Assembly (NCBI RefSeq): GCF_003335505.1
Contig: NZ_QPEX01000024.1
Coordinates: 372,001 to 436,000 of the forward strand
DNA length: 64,000 bases
Direction: 5' to 3'
DNA from: Bremerella cremea
GTDB taxonomy: Bacteria > Planctomycetota > Planctomycetia > Pirellulales > Pirellulaceae
Shown in pieces: positions 1 to 7,847 of this stretch (position 1 is the first letter of the stretch; each line of letters begins with the position of its first letter). The notes beneath the pieces were generated by a model. That model had not been told where the DNA came from and did not search any database. It saw only the letters and a program-made list of their open reading frames with translations. Position numbers and translations under genes: made by a program.

Positions 1-757
1 TCAAGGCGATGCTGACATTGTCACTCGTCACACTTTGCGAAAGCGTATCGAGGTCGTGCGTGCCGAGCTCTAAATCAATAGCGACGACGCCAGCAGTTGC
101 GTCACGGTTGATCGTGAAGTTCGTCCCGGTGATGCTTCCATTGGCGGTGCTTGTCACCGTTAGTGTCTTGCCGGTCGTGTTCGTGGCGTCGACATTCACA
201 TCGCCGATCACCTGACCATCGATACTTATTGAGGTATCGTCCGTATTGACGCCCGTCGACAGCAGGTTGAGTGAACCAACGCGTACCTCCGCTCCCATCT
301 CGACCGAGACCGCATCGACATTATCGAGGGTGGTAAAGCTGGAGCTTAGATCAAGGTCCGTTCCGTTGGACAATGTGGCCAAGAAGGTGACCATCGAAGG
401 ATCAAGGGAGTTATTGGTATTGGTGTCCGTTATCGTGATTGAGGTAAGAGTCGCGGTGTCGAGCGTCAGCTTGCCGGCTGCGAAGGCCCCGTCGCCGGAA
501 CTACTTGTCAGGCCATCGACATAAAGAAAGTCGTTCCCCCCAGCACGACCGATCTCGATCGAGTCTCCATCTTCCACCGTGATCGTCAAAGTCTGCGTTC
601 CCGAATCGTAAACCGCATCCGCCGCCAACACGACGCGTGGTTCCAACTCGCGAAATTGCAACTTCGTTTCAAACTGCTCTTGGAAAGCTGCCTGGGCACG
701 CCCCTTCTTCTCGGCAGGTGGCCTGAAGAATCGGTTCCAGAAGCTCTTAGATTTCAT
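1..757 (-). CDS. N-terminal part of a giant LEPR-XLL cell-surface protein (C-terminus beyond the window)
   Basis: An open frame on the minus strand begins at ATG 757 and stays open for 252 codons to the window edge, so the C-terminus is missing. The first 36 residues are basic and lack a normal hydrophobic signal. Residues 38-47 read LEPRVVLAAD, the hallmark of the LEPR-XLL N-terminal domain that planctomycetes put on very large secreted or surface proteins. From about residue 48 the chain is rich in T, S, D, G, N and V with alternating beta-strand character (for example LTITVEDGD, SITITDTNTN, ISIDGQVIGDVNVDA) and has no Cys. This is typical of beta-solenoid or cadherin-like repeat surface proteins. 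It is divergent from the secreted protein at 1203. The neighbouring export locus (1983-10169) is a plausible secretion route; that link is inference. Confidence 0.85.
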   Translation of the reverse strand, partial: MKSKSFWNRFFRPPAEKKGRAQAAFQEQFETKLQFRELEPRVVLAADAVYDSGTQTLTITVEDGDSIEIGRAGGNDFLYVDGLTSSSGDGAFAAGKLTLDTATLTSITITDTNTNNSLDPSMVTFLATLSNGTDLDLSSSFTTLDNVDAVSVEMGAEVRVGSLNLLSTGVNTDDTSISIDGQVIGDVNVDATNTTGKTLTVTSTANGSITGTNFTINRDATAGVVAIDLELGTHDLDTLSQSVTSDNVSIAL

Positions 758-1202
758 GTTTCGCAGCTCGACTTAGGGGCAAGTGGAACTCCAGCCCCAA
801 TGGGGTATTCGGGAATACATTTGCCGATTCCCAATTCAGAAGTTGCCCAATATTTGGCAAATCCCCCATACTAACGATTAAGGAGACAGAAATTCATTCA
901 AGTCACGCTCTGGTAGCATGTCAATGAACTTCCTCTGAATTCGATTTTATCTCGCCTAAACCACGCTTTTGGCGGACTTCAAAGGGCCAGCACCGGAACT
1001 TCACCCACCCTTCAGAGGTAATCCCATTTAAGTCGTTTCCATATCAGATTGGGCAAATTGGGAAAGCCCTTTTGCTTCTCCCCTTATAGGTGCGGGGGAA
1101 GTTTGCCGGTGGTCGAAATAACCAAGGATGCCGTATCCGCGCGGAACGGCTCGTTTGGGGTGCCGACACCAAGGTGCCCAATCTGGAAAGGGATCCGTCT
1201 CA
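758..1202. other. Intergenic region between the divergent LEPR-XLL gene and the secreted protein gene
   Basis: This 445-base stretch holds no convincing gene. It must contain the divergent promoters of the two flanking genes. An AAAGGGA about 10 bases before ATG 1203 is the likely ribosome binding site for the plus-strand gene. A short imperfect inverted repeat (TTGCC 843-847 with GGCAA 856-860) is too weak to call. Confidence 0.6.
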
Positions 1203-1952
1203 ATGCCCGGCGTTACGCATATTCAGAAAATTGGCATTCGAACGTTAGGGCGAGTCGTCACGCTACTGCTTTCGGTCGTTCTCGTTCACCCGCTTGTTGC
1301 AGACGAGAATGCTCCCAAGTCGCAAGTGCGCATTCAAGCCGTTGTTCAGCCCAGCAGTCCGTCGGATATTGTCCCTGTGATGAAGCCGTTAAGCCCGGCA
1401 ACTGTTCTAAACGATCGTGGCAAGCTTTCGTCACAGAACGAGGATTTCTTTAAGAGACTCACTCCCACCGATCGCATACTTTTGTACGATGGCCGTCTGC
1501 CAGACGAGTTTGGTATCGGTCGCACATTCGACTACGTCGTCAACGGCGAGAAAATCACGCCTCCGGAAAACATCGCGGCGAAGATCTTCTCGCAGGAACC
1601 AATCGAAAACTACGCCTACGGCTATCACCACGATTGGTATCCCATGATTGCAGCTTGGGAAGCCCCGGCCTTCTATCACCAGCCGCTGTACTTTGAAGAA
1701 GTCAATCTCGAGCGCTACGGCAACAAGCATAGGCACCTGCAGCCGGTCTACTCGGCTGCCCATTTCTTTGCCAACACGTTGGCGTTGCCTTACAAGATGG
1801 GGGTAAATCCTCCGTGCGAACGGGTCTATACGCTGGGGCACTTCCGCCCTGGCGATTGCAACCCACACGATCGGCATGGCCTGCCGTTCAGCTGGCGCGG
1901 GATCATCTACACCGGTGCCGTCTACAGCGGTATTGGTGCGGCGTTTCCTTAA
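1203..1952 (+). CDS. Secreted planctomycete-specific protein of unknown function
   Basis: A 249-residue protein. ATG 1203 is preferred over in-frame starts further upstream because it is preceded by AAAGGGA and opens directly into a signal peptide: basic residues 9-17, then a hydrophobic core (VVTLLLSVVLVHPLVA) with probable cleavage after VADEN-type residues near 35. The mature part has no transmembrane segment. The C-terminal half is rich in aromatic residues and His, with APAFYHQPLYFEEVNLERYG and a terminal block containing GHFRPGDCNPHD and a WRGIIYTGAVYSGIG tail. I recognise this pattern as a recurrent planctomycete family but know no function. Two Cys in the C-terminal block could form a disulfide. 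It converges on the M50 gene, with only 30 bases between the stops. Confidence 0.75.
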   Translation: MPGVTHIQKIGIRTLGRVVTLLLSVVLVHPLVADENAPKSQVRIQAVVQPSSPSDIVPVMKPLSPATVLNDRGKLSSQNEDFFKRLTPTDRILLYDGRLPDEFGIGRTFDYVVNGEKITPPENIAAKIFSQEPIENYAYGYHHDWYPMIAAWEAPAFYHQPLYFEEVNLERYGNKHRHLQPVYSAAHFFANTLALPYKMGVNPPCERVYTLGHFRPGDCNPHDRHGLPFSWRGIIYTGAVYSGIGAAFP

Positions 1953-1982
1953 ATCGCTCGTTGTTGTTTTCGCCGCTGCGGC

Positions 1983-4199
1983 TTACGAGAAGAAGCGAAA
2001 GTTCAGCTGCAGGAAGCGGGCCACAATCTGCCAGACAGTTTGCGAACGCCCCACGACCACAGCCCGACCCGTCGTTCCCGGCAAGAGTGTCGTTTTATCG
2101 TGCTCAGACAGGTCGACGGTTACCGAGAACGCGCCATCCGCCAGAGCCAACGAACCGTCGTTCTGACGCTGCACGCGGAGCGTCAGGTTGCGTGACAAAT
2201 TACGAGGAACCTCAGCGGTTTGATCCGTTGAAACCTCTTGCACCGTTCCGCGAATCGCATGCGTGGCCATTCCATCGAACAAAATAGAAACCTGGTCGCC
2301 TGGGCGAATCAATTCAATTTGATCCTGGCTGACAAACAAACGAGCCTGCAACGACTTTTTATCACCGATCAAGCACAGCAGATCTCCCCGCTGTAGGAAG
2401 CAACCTCGATTCGCGCGATCCAATGGATCGCCAGACCACGTTGGTAAAAACCGTGCTGAATCCCCCTCAGCGAACTTGCGTGGTGCAGAGATCACGACAC
2501 CTTCTTCCGGAGAACGAATGAGGAGTTGATCGGCCTTTCTTTTCAACACCGTCTCGCGATCTAACAGGTCTTGCAAGGCCGACTCAGCCGTTGGAATCTG
2601 AGCTGCCACCTCGGCTCGGTTACTTGCCCGCAACTTCAAGCTGGCCAGATGCTGTCGCTGCAACTTGATCTCACCCGCCGTTTTTAGCAGGTCGGCGGTC
2701 AAGTCCTCGTTGACGAGCGTAGCCAAGACATCTCCTGGATAAACTTGCGTATCTGGTGATAGAGTTTCGAGCACCGTTCCGTCGATCTGCACGTAGACGC
2801 GATAGTCCGACTTGATCTCGGCAATCACCGGCACGTGAATTCTTGTGGGAATGGGAATCAACGCCAGCCCGGCCCCCATCAAAAGCAGCAGCCCGGTAGC
2901 AAAGAGAACGCGACGTTTGAGCATGGCTTGTCCCTTCCGCCTGGGTTGCCGCAGCCAATGAAATGCCATCATCGCCGGCCTGAGCAAAATGCCGACTAAA
3001 AATAACGTAACCACAACATGCCACACCGGAATAATATCGTTCGTCCGGCATGCCAGGTACAGAAACCACAAAATCAAAGCGAACACCAGCGTGCGATAGA
3101 CGATTGCCAGAACGGCATAGATCCGCAGGATAACGAGCTTTGGCTCGCGCACGACAGTTCGTGGGCGTCGCTGAAACCAGTTGCGAATCGGTATCCACAA
3201 CGCTTCACTTGCGCGGCTACTCAGATTTGGCAGGTTCAATACGTCAGCAAGAATGTAGTAACCGTCGTAACGCAACAAGGGGTTCGCGTTGACCAGCAAC
3301 GTACTCACGCCACAGACAAAGACAATATTAAGCAACCAATCGCTGACCGCCCCTGGCCGGGCGAAAAACCAAAGCCCAAAGGCCAGCATTGCTAAAATCA
3401 CTTCCACATACATTCCCGCAGCCGAAACCAGGATCCGCTGCCAGCGTTTAGGAAAGAGCCAGGCATCAGAGACTTCGCAGTACATCGCTGGCGCAAACAC
3501 CATCAGCAGGACGCCAAGTTGATGGCATTCGCCTCCCAGCGTCTTGCAGCAATAGGCATGTCCCAACTCGTGCAGCACCTTGACGAGCACCATGGTGACC
3601 AGCAAGATCACCAAATTCTCGCCGCGAAAAAATTGCGACTGATCGGGCAATCTGGTGGTGATCGTTTCCAAATTCAATAAACCAAGCAGCAGCACGAGCA
3701 GTGCCAGAGACAGCACGATAGCAATGGTGGTCCGGTGGAAGAGCCAACGAACCGCCCCCTGCGTTGCCGTCAGGAAACGTTCTGGATCAATGCCGGGCAA
3801 CCGGATGGCCAGCACATGCAGCGGCAAACTGGCCCACTTCATCCATTGCTGATTTTGCCTTCGCCGGAGCAAGGTATCAGCCTGATTTTCTGCAGAACTG
3901 ATTAATAGCCCTCGCTGATGCAGGCGATGACAAAACGCCACAATCTCTTGCTGCGAGATTCGCTGTGGGGCAAATTGTGTGTCGTATTGCTTCTTGATCG
4001 CACTCAAGCCATGGCGTCCATCGACAAGCCGCATGATGAAGACTTCCGCCGGACCGAAGTGAAAGTAGCGAAGCGTGATTGGATCTTTAACGACCCATAT
4101 TTCCTCGCCCTCTTCAATACGTCGCGCATAGACCAAATCAGGACGCACACGTACGACACTGCGGAGGATGGTCTCGTCTTGAACGCTGGAAGTCGACAC
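1983..4199 (-). CDS. PqqD-like / M50 zinc metalloprotease / HlyD-like membrane fusion protein
   Basis: A 738-residue protein of three parts. Residues about 15-101 resemble a PqqD-like winged-helix domain (W-V-V-K-D-P, RYFHFGPAE, then FAPQRISQQEI), the fold that binds peptide leaders in RiPP systems. Residues about 150-420 form a polytopic membrane M50 (site-2) protease: HELGH at 210-214 holds the zinc ligands and catalytic Glu, and NANPLLRYDGYY at 304-315 supplies the third ligand, Asp312. From about residue 440 a membrane helix leads into a HlyD/biotinyl-lipoyl-like periplasmic adaptor with a coiled-coil hairpin. The start is GTG 4199, 19 bases after the upstream adaptor gene's stop; no ATG fits the N-terminal domain. 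It is the last of three minus-strand genes. Family members are annotated as putative peptide zinc metalloproteases; a role in export or processing of a protein substrate is inferred. Confidence 0.85.
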   Translation of the reverse strand: MSTSSVQDETILRSVVRVRPDLVYARRIEEGEEIWVVKDPITLRYFHFGPAEVFIMRLVDGRHGLSAIKKQYDTQFAPQRISQQEIVAFCHRLHQRGLLISSAENQADTLLRRRQNQQWMKWASLPLHVLAIRLPGIDPERFLTATQGAVRWLFHRTTIAIVLSLALLVLLLGLLNLETITTRLPDQSQFFRGENLVILLVTMVLVKVLHELGHAYCCKTLGGECHQLGVLLMVFAPAMYCEVSDAWLFPKRWQRILVSAAGMYVEVILAMLAFGLWFFARPGAVSDWLLNIVFVCGVSTLLVNANPLLRYDGYYILADVLNLPNLSSRASEALWIPIRNWFQRRPRTVVREPKLVILRIYAVLAIVYRTLVFALILWFLYLACRTNDIIPVWHVVVTLFLVGILLRPAMMAFHWLRQPRRKGQAMLKRRVLFATGLLLLMGAGLALIPIPTRIHVPVIAEIKSDYRVYVQIDGTVLETLSPDTQVYPGDVLATLVNEDLTADLLKTAGEIKLQRQHLASLKLRASNRAEVAAQIPTAESALQDLLDRETVLKRKADQLLIRSPEEGVVISAPRKFAEGDSARFLPTWSGDPLDRANRGCFLQRGDLLCLIGDKKSLQARLFVSQDQIELIRPGDQVSILFDGMATHAIRGTVQEVSTDQTAEVPRNLSRNLTLRVQRQNDGSLALADGAFSVTVDLSEHDKTTLLPGTTGRAVVVGRSQTVWQIVARFLQLNFRFFS

Positions 4200-4218
4200 G
4201 GTTGTGTTTCTGGCGGTA

Positions 4219-5103
4219 TTAGCTGCCCGAATGAATCGTCATTGCGGCTCGTAATCCTGGACGCAATTTGAGGTCTTGGTTGTCGATATCGACCCAGACG
4301 CGAACCTGACCGTTGTGCGGATCGACTTCCGGGTCGACAAACGTAACCTTGCCTTCCACCGAAATCGTTTCGCGGTTAGGAATCTCGACGGTGACCTGCG
4401 CCGGCGAACCGATCAGCCCAATCAGCGCTTCTTCAGTACGGACAAATCCTTCTGCTCGCAAGCGATCGATCCGCACTATCTTCACGACCGAATCGCTTGG
4501 TTCGACCCATTCGCCAGCGCGGCGGAACACGGCCACTACCATGCCCTGGATCGGCGACTTGATCACATGCTTGCCAAGCTGGGTTTCGACCAATTGCAAC
4601 TGGGTTTCTCGCAACTGGGCGGTGAGCTTAGCGATCGCTGTCTTCTCTTGCGATTGTTCAATCTCTAAGCGGCTTTTCTCGACAACCAACCGCAAGCGAT
4701 CCATTTCCGTTTGCGATACGCTTTTCACGGCAATTGCCAGTGCGTCCTCGGAACGCCCCAACTCCGCTTCGGCCACTTCCAAGCTTTTTGCTGCAAAGCG
4801 GATGTTCACGTCGTTTTCGGCTTCTCGTTTGGCGATCGCGTGCTCGACCTTGGCTTGCTCGACTTCCAGTCGCTTCTCGTCGTCGTCGATCTTGGCAATC
4901 ACCTCTCCTTGGTCGACGATAACGCCTGCTTCAGGATGAACCGCCTGTAGCGTACCTGCTTGCTGAGCAGGCACCTCAACCATTTCAATGATCTTCAAGA
5001 GCGTCGCCGAGACGACAATTTCTTCTGCGAAAACGGCTGGTGCAATCCCTCCCCCAATCAACAGGCATGCCCAAGCGGTCACCAGCGTTCGTGTAAACAA
5101 CAT
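4219..5103 (-). CDS. HlyD/RND-type periplasmic adaptor subunit
   Basis: A 294-residue membrane fusion protein. Residues 1-26 form a signal peptide (LVTAWACLLIGGGIAPAVFA). A lipoyl-like half (QAGTLQAVHPEAGVIVDQGEVIAKID, here described rather than quoted in full) is followed by a long charged coiled-coil hairpin at about residues 80-180, the second lipoyl half near KSPIQGMVVAVF, and a beta-barrel domain ending in LRPGLRAAMTIHS. This is the standard adaptor that bridges an inner-membrane component and a TolC-like outer-membrane channel. It lies between the GAF-HlyD gene (39-base gap) and the M50-HlyD gene (19-base gap), so the three are probably cotranscribed. It is somewhat shorter than typical RND adaptors. 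No partner pump is encoded here. Confidence 0.88.
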   Translation of the reverse strand: MLFTRTLVTAWACLLIGGGIAPAVFAEEIVVSATLLKIIEMVEVPAQQAGTLQAVHPEAGVIVDQGEVIAKIDDDEKRLEVEQAKVEHAIAKREAENDVNIRFAAKSLEVAEAELGRSEDALAIAVKSVSQTEMDRLRLVVEKSRLEIEQSQEKTAIAKLTAQLRETQLQLVETQLGKHVIKSPIQGMVVAVFRRAGEWVEPSDSVVKIVRIDRLRAEGFVRTEEALIGLIGSPAQVTVEIPNRETISVEGKVTFVDPEVDPHNGQVRVWVDIDNQDLKLRPGLRAAMTIHSGS

Positions 5104-5142
5104 GAATCTATCTCGTTTTATTCGTAACCCGCCTGCGATTCG

Positions 5143-7170
5143 TTACCAGAAGCAGTAACGACGAACGGTTTCCACTAGTTGATAAGTCCAAACGTAAGCC
5201 AGCGACCTCCGCCCGCATTCGATGCGACCGACCACACTCAAGCCGTGGCGCATATGCGGTATTTCTGCTTTGTTGAATGTCGCTTCCAGCGGCACGAACG
5301 GCTCGTCGGTGTCTTCATCCAAATCGACAATCGCTGCCGTATTGGTTAGTTGGCCGGTATAAGACTTGCCTGGCTCATTCACCAATTGAAAGCGAACAGG
5401 TAGCGGTTCTGCGGAGGCCTCTTGCGCAGCGAGAACATGGTAGGTCCGCTTATCAGGCAGCTCTAATCGCAACGTCCATGGCCCGTCAACATCGGCCACT
5501 TTCATCAGCAGTTCGCCACGAGCAACTGGCCGCATGGTTAAGATCTCGTCGACTTCCCAGTCGAGCACTTGTCCCGCGATGGGGCTCTTGAGTGTCAACG
5601 CGTCTTCTCGTTTCTGCAGCAGGTTGCGCTGCAGCGTCAGGCTCTCGATCATCGTATTTAATCGTTGTTCATCCGCCGAGAGATCGTCATACGATTCGGC
5701 ACCACGACTATCGGCACGAGGATCACGACGCATACCTTGCGAACGCTTTACCACAATCGCATCGAGTTCTGCTTGAGCCGTTTGGAGTTGTCCCACAATC
5801 TCCGCCTTTTGCAGGGTAAACTCATTCGATTGAAGTTGAATCAACGTCTCGCCGGCAGCCACATGCTGGCCATGCTGGACGAGCACCTCATCGACATAAC
5901 CATCGGAAGGAGCAAACACATTCCGCTGCACAGCAGGAACCAGTTGTCCATGGACCTCGATGAAAAAGTCCGTCGGAATAAGAAACATGGCCGTGACGAT
6001 CAAGGCCAGCGGAATCACCACTTTCATTGTGCTCGACAAACGATACCAACCCACGTTGGCCAGTACTTTGCCCAAAGGTGCCAACAGAAAGGCAAACGGC
6101 AAATGTCGATAGGACTGCGCGTTCGCTAAAGCCGTGGTGGCATGACGCACGATCGGTTCTGCCCTGCGTAACAACTGGTGCCCGTCGAGCTGCTCGATGC
6201 TCTCTAGCACCAAAGCCCCCAGCGGTTCTGGCGGCTGGGGCTTGGTGCCCTCGTCGTTTTCGTTCGCTAAGCACTCCCGCAGCGGCACAATGGCAATGAT
6301 TTTGGAAGGGGTTTCGTCCAGGTAATCGATTAATGCGGCTTCAACCTGAGGAGGCAAATTCTCGGTTTCGCCGGTGTAGAGCAATGTTTGCCTGGCCCGC
6401 ACTACCGCTTCGGATAATCGCTGCAGCTTGCCCACGATGTTCGAACGATGATTCGGTTTGTCGACGCCTGAGACGGCTTCGACATGGCAGTGTACTCCCT
6501 GCCAGGAAAGAACCGTCACACGGTCGACGTCCAAGCAGTTTCGTGCTTCGTTTGCGATGCGATACGTTGTTTTGGGGAAGGAAAGGTCGGCATGAACTCG
6601 TTCAGCAAAATCGAGTTGCCGCTTCCAGTCGTGGCGGTGCTGCTGAAAATCGCGGAGTAACGTTTGCTGCTGGAAGTGCTGTGCGACCTCTGCGAACGCT
6701 CTGGCAATTCGTTCATCCGATTGGAGGATCGATTTAGGTAAATTCAAAGGCTGATAAAGGACCAGCATCCCCCAGAACTGGCCTGCGGCTCGCAAAGGAA
6801 CGCCGTTCAGCTCGTAGTCCAGAACCGTTACTCCGCTTCCTGGCCGCCGATCAGGCTCTCCCTGAGCTAACATGCCCATCAATTGTGCAGCATCCTCCGC
6901 GATCGCCTCGGCCGCCACTGGGGTGGGATAGATGGCGGCGAGATCGGTTCGCTGCGACAGCATCAAATGTCCACTAGGACCACTCTCCCATACGGCAGCC
7001 CCTAGGGCCGATGTGGCGAAGGTCAGGCGATCGAGCAGTTGCGGATAGAATTCTTCCGGCGCGAGCGGCATCTCCGAGAGATCGGCCAGCTCGTCGAGTA
7101 ACGACTCGATCTGGCGTCTGGCCTCGTCCGCAGTGCGTGGTGCGTCGGAATGTTGCAACGATGAATCCAT
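5143..7170 (-). CDS. GAF-domain / HlyD-family membrane fusion protein
   Basis: A 675-residue protein starting at ATG 7170. Residues 1-170 look like a GAF-type region (QLLDRLTFATSALGAAVW; GQFWGMLVLYQP). A helical linker follows at 165-200, then a second GAF-like segment at about 200-350 (CLDVDRVTVLSWQG; PLGALVLES). One membrane helix spans about 382-399 (MKVVIPLALIVTAMFLIP). After it comes a HlyD-type periplasmic adaptor: a lipoyl half at about 411-450, a coiled coil to about 530, the second lipoyl half (LKSPIAGQVLDWEV) and a barrel. The topology suggests a cytoplasmic sensory half coupled to a periplasmic export adaptor. It is the first gene of the minus-strand trio and is divergent from the TolC-like gene. 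No catalytic motif is visible. Confidence 0.85.
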   Translation of the reverse strand: MDSSLQHSDAPRTADEARRQIESLLDELADLSEMPLAPEEFYPQLLDRLTFATSALGAAVWESGPSGHLMLSQRTDLAAIYPTPVAAEAIAEDAAQLMGMLAQGEPDRRPGSGVTVLDYELNGVPLRAAGQFWGMLVLYQPLNLPKSILQSDERIARAFAEVAQHFQQQTLLRDFQQHRHDWKRQLDFAERVHADLSFPKTTYRIANEARNCLDVDRVTVLSWQGVHCHVEAVSGVDKPNHRSNIVGKLQRLSEAVVRARQTLLYTGETENLPPQVEAALIDYLDETPSKIIAIVPLRECLANENDEGTKPQPPEPLGALVLESIEQLDGHQLLRRAEPIVRHATTALANAQSYRHLPFAFLLAPLGKVLANVGWYRLSSTMKVVIPLALIVTAMFLIPTDFFIEVHGQLVPAVQRNVFAPSDGYVDEVLVQHGQHVAAGETLIQLQSNEFTLQKAEIVGQLQTAQAELDAIVVKRSQGMRRDPRADSRGAESYDDLSADEQRLNTMIESLTLQRNLLQKREDALTLKSPIAGQVLDWEVDEILTMRPVARGELLMKVADVDGPWTLRLELPDKRTYHVLAAQEASAEPLPVRFQLVNEPGKSYTGQLTNTAAIVDLDEDTDEPFVPLEATFNKAEIPHMRHGLSVVGRIECGRRSLAYVWTYQLVETVRRYCFW

Positions 7171-7847
7171 GTTCCGCTAGGTTAGTGCGTATGCGACGAT
7201 ACCGATCGAGGCATTCTCAAGCGTAAATTATCGAGAAATGCAGCTACGGCGGCAAACAGTTTCCTGTGGGACGTACCACAAAGGCCGCGCAGATAGGTGT
7301 CGTTTCACTATAAACACAGTCCCCCTGGCCCCCAATTTTGACGAATCGATCCGAGCAAAAGGTCCCTAAAAAAACGGTAGCCAGACGCTGCCGTTGGAAG
7401 AATCGTCATAGATGGATCGGTTCGATGGCAAGCTGACCGCTTCCCTCTACACGGATGCCCTCCCCGCCTAAGAGCGTTTTACGAAAGTCCATTCTAAGTA
7501 GTAGCGTTGTCCTAAGACATGCACAGCCGCCCCATCGCGATGCTATCGCCATCAGCCGACTTTTCCGGTTAGCGAAGAGATCTGGCCCAGATCGCTACGG
7601 CTAGCGATTTCTCCTTTGATAGCAGTCGTGCCAGATATTCAGAAACTAGTGGTTTTATTGAGTTTACGAATTGCGCCTGCCGAAAAAGATCTCTGGGGGA
7701 GCCTTACCCAGAAGCATGGTGCATTGATCAGATCGGGCCAAAGGCAGGTGGCCAGATAGCACCCGTGTTCCCCACAAGTGACCCGCGGCACATTGGAATT
7801 CGCCAGAGCTTTCTGCGCGAATGGTACGACCCAGGAAGGAACTAGCG
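7171..7847. other. Divergent regulatory region between the adaptor trio and the TolC-like gene
   Basis: A 677-base gap without a credible gene, unusually long for this window. It must hold promoters for both directions. The TolC-like gene has a strong ribosome binding site, AGGAAGGA, at 7833-7840, seven bases before its ATG. A hairpin lies at 7591-7608 and is listed separately. I could not identify a dependable -35/-10 pair. Confidence 0.6.
7591..7608. other. Short perfect hairpin in the divergent region
   Basis: ATCGCTA (7591-7597), loop CGGC, TAGCGAT (7602-7608): seven perfect pairs with a four-base loop, followed by TTCTCCTTT on the plus strand. It could be a weak terminator or an operator; the sequence alone does not decide. 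Confidence 0.4.

Noticed and set aside
843-860. TTGCC/GGCAA inverted repeat upstream of the LEPR-XLL gene
   Set aside because: Five pairs with an eight-base loop are expected by chance in a gap of this size.
656-874. A 72-residue plus-strand open frame
   Set aside because: It overlaps the 5' end of the LEPR-XLL gene on the other strand, has no ribosome binding site and shows no protein-like pattern.
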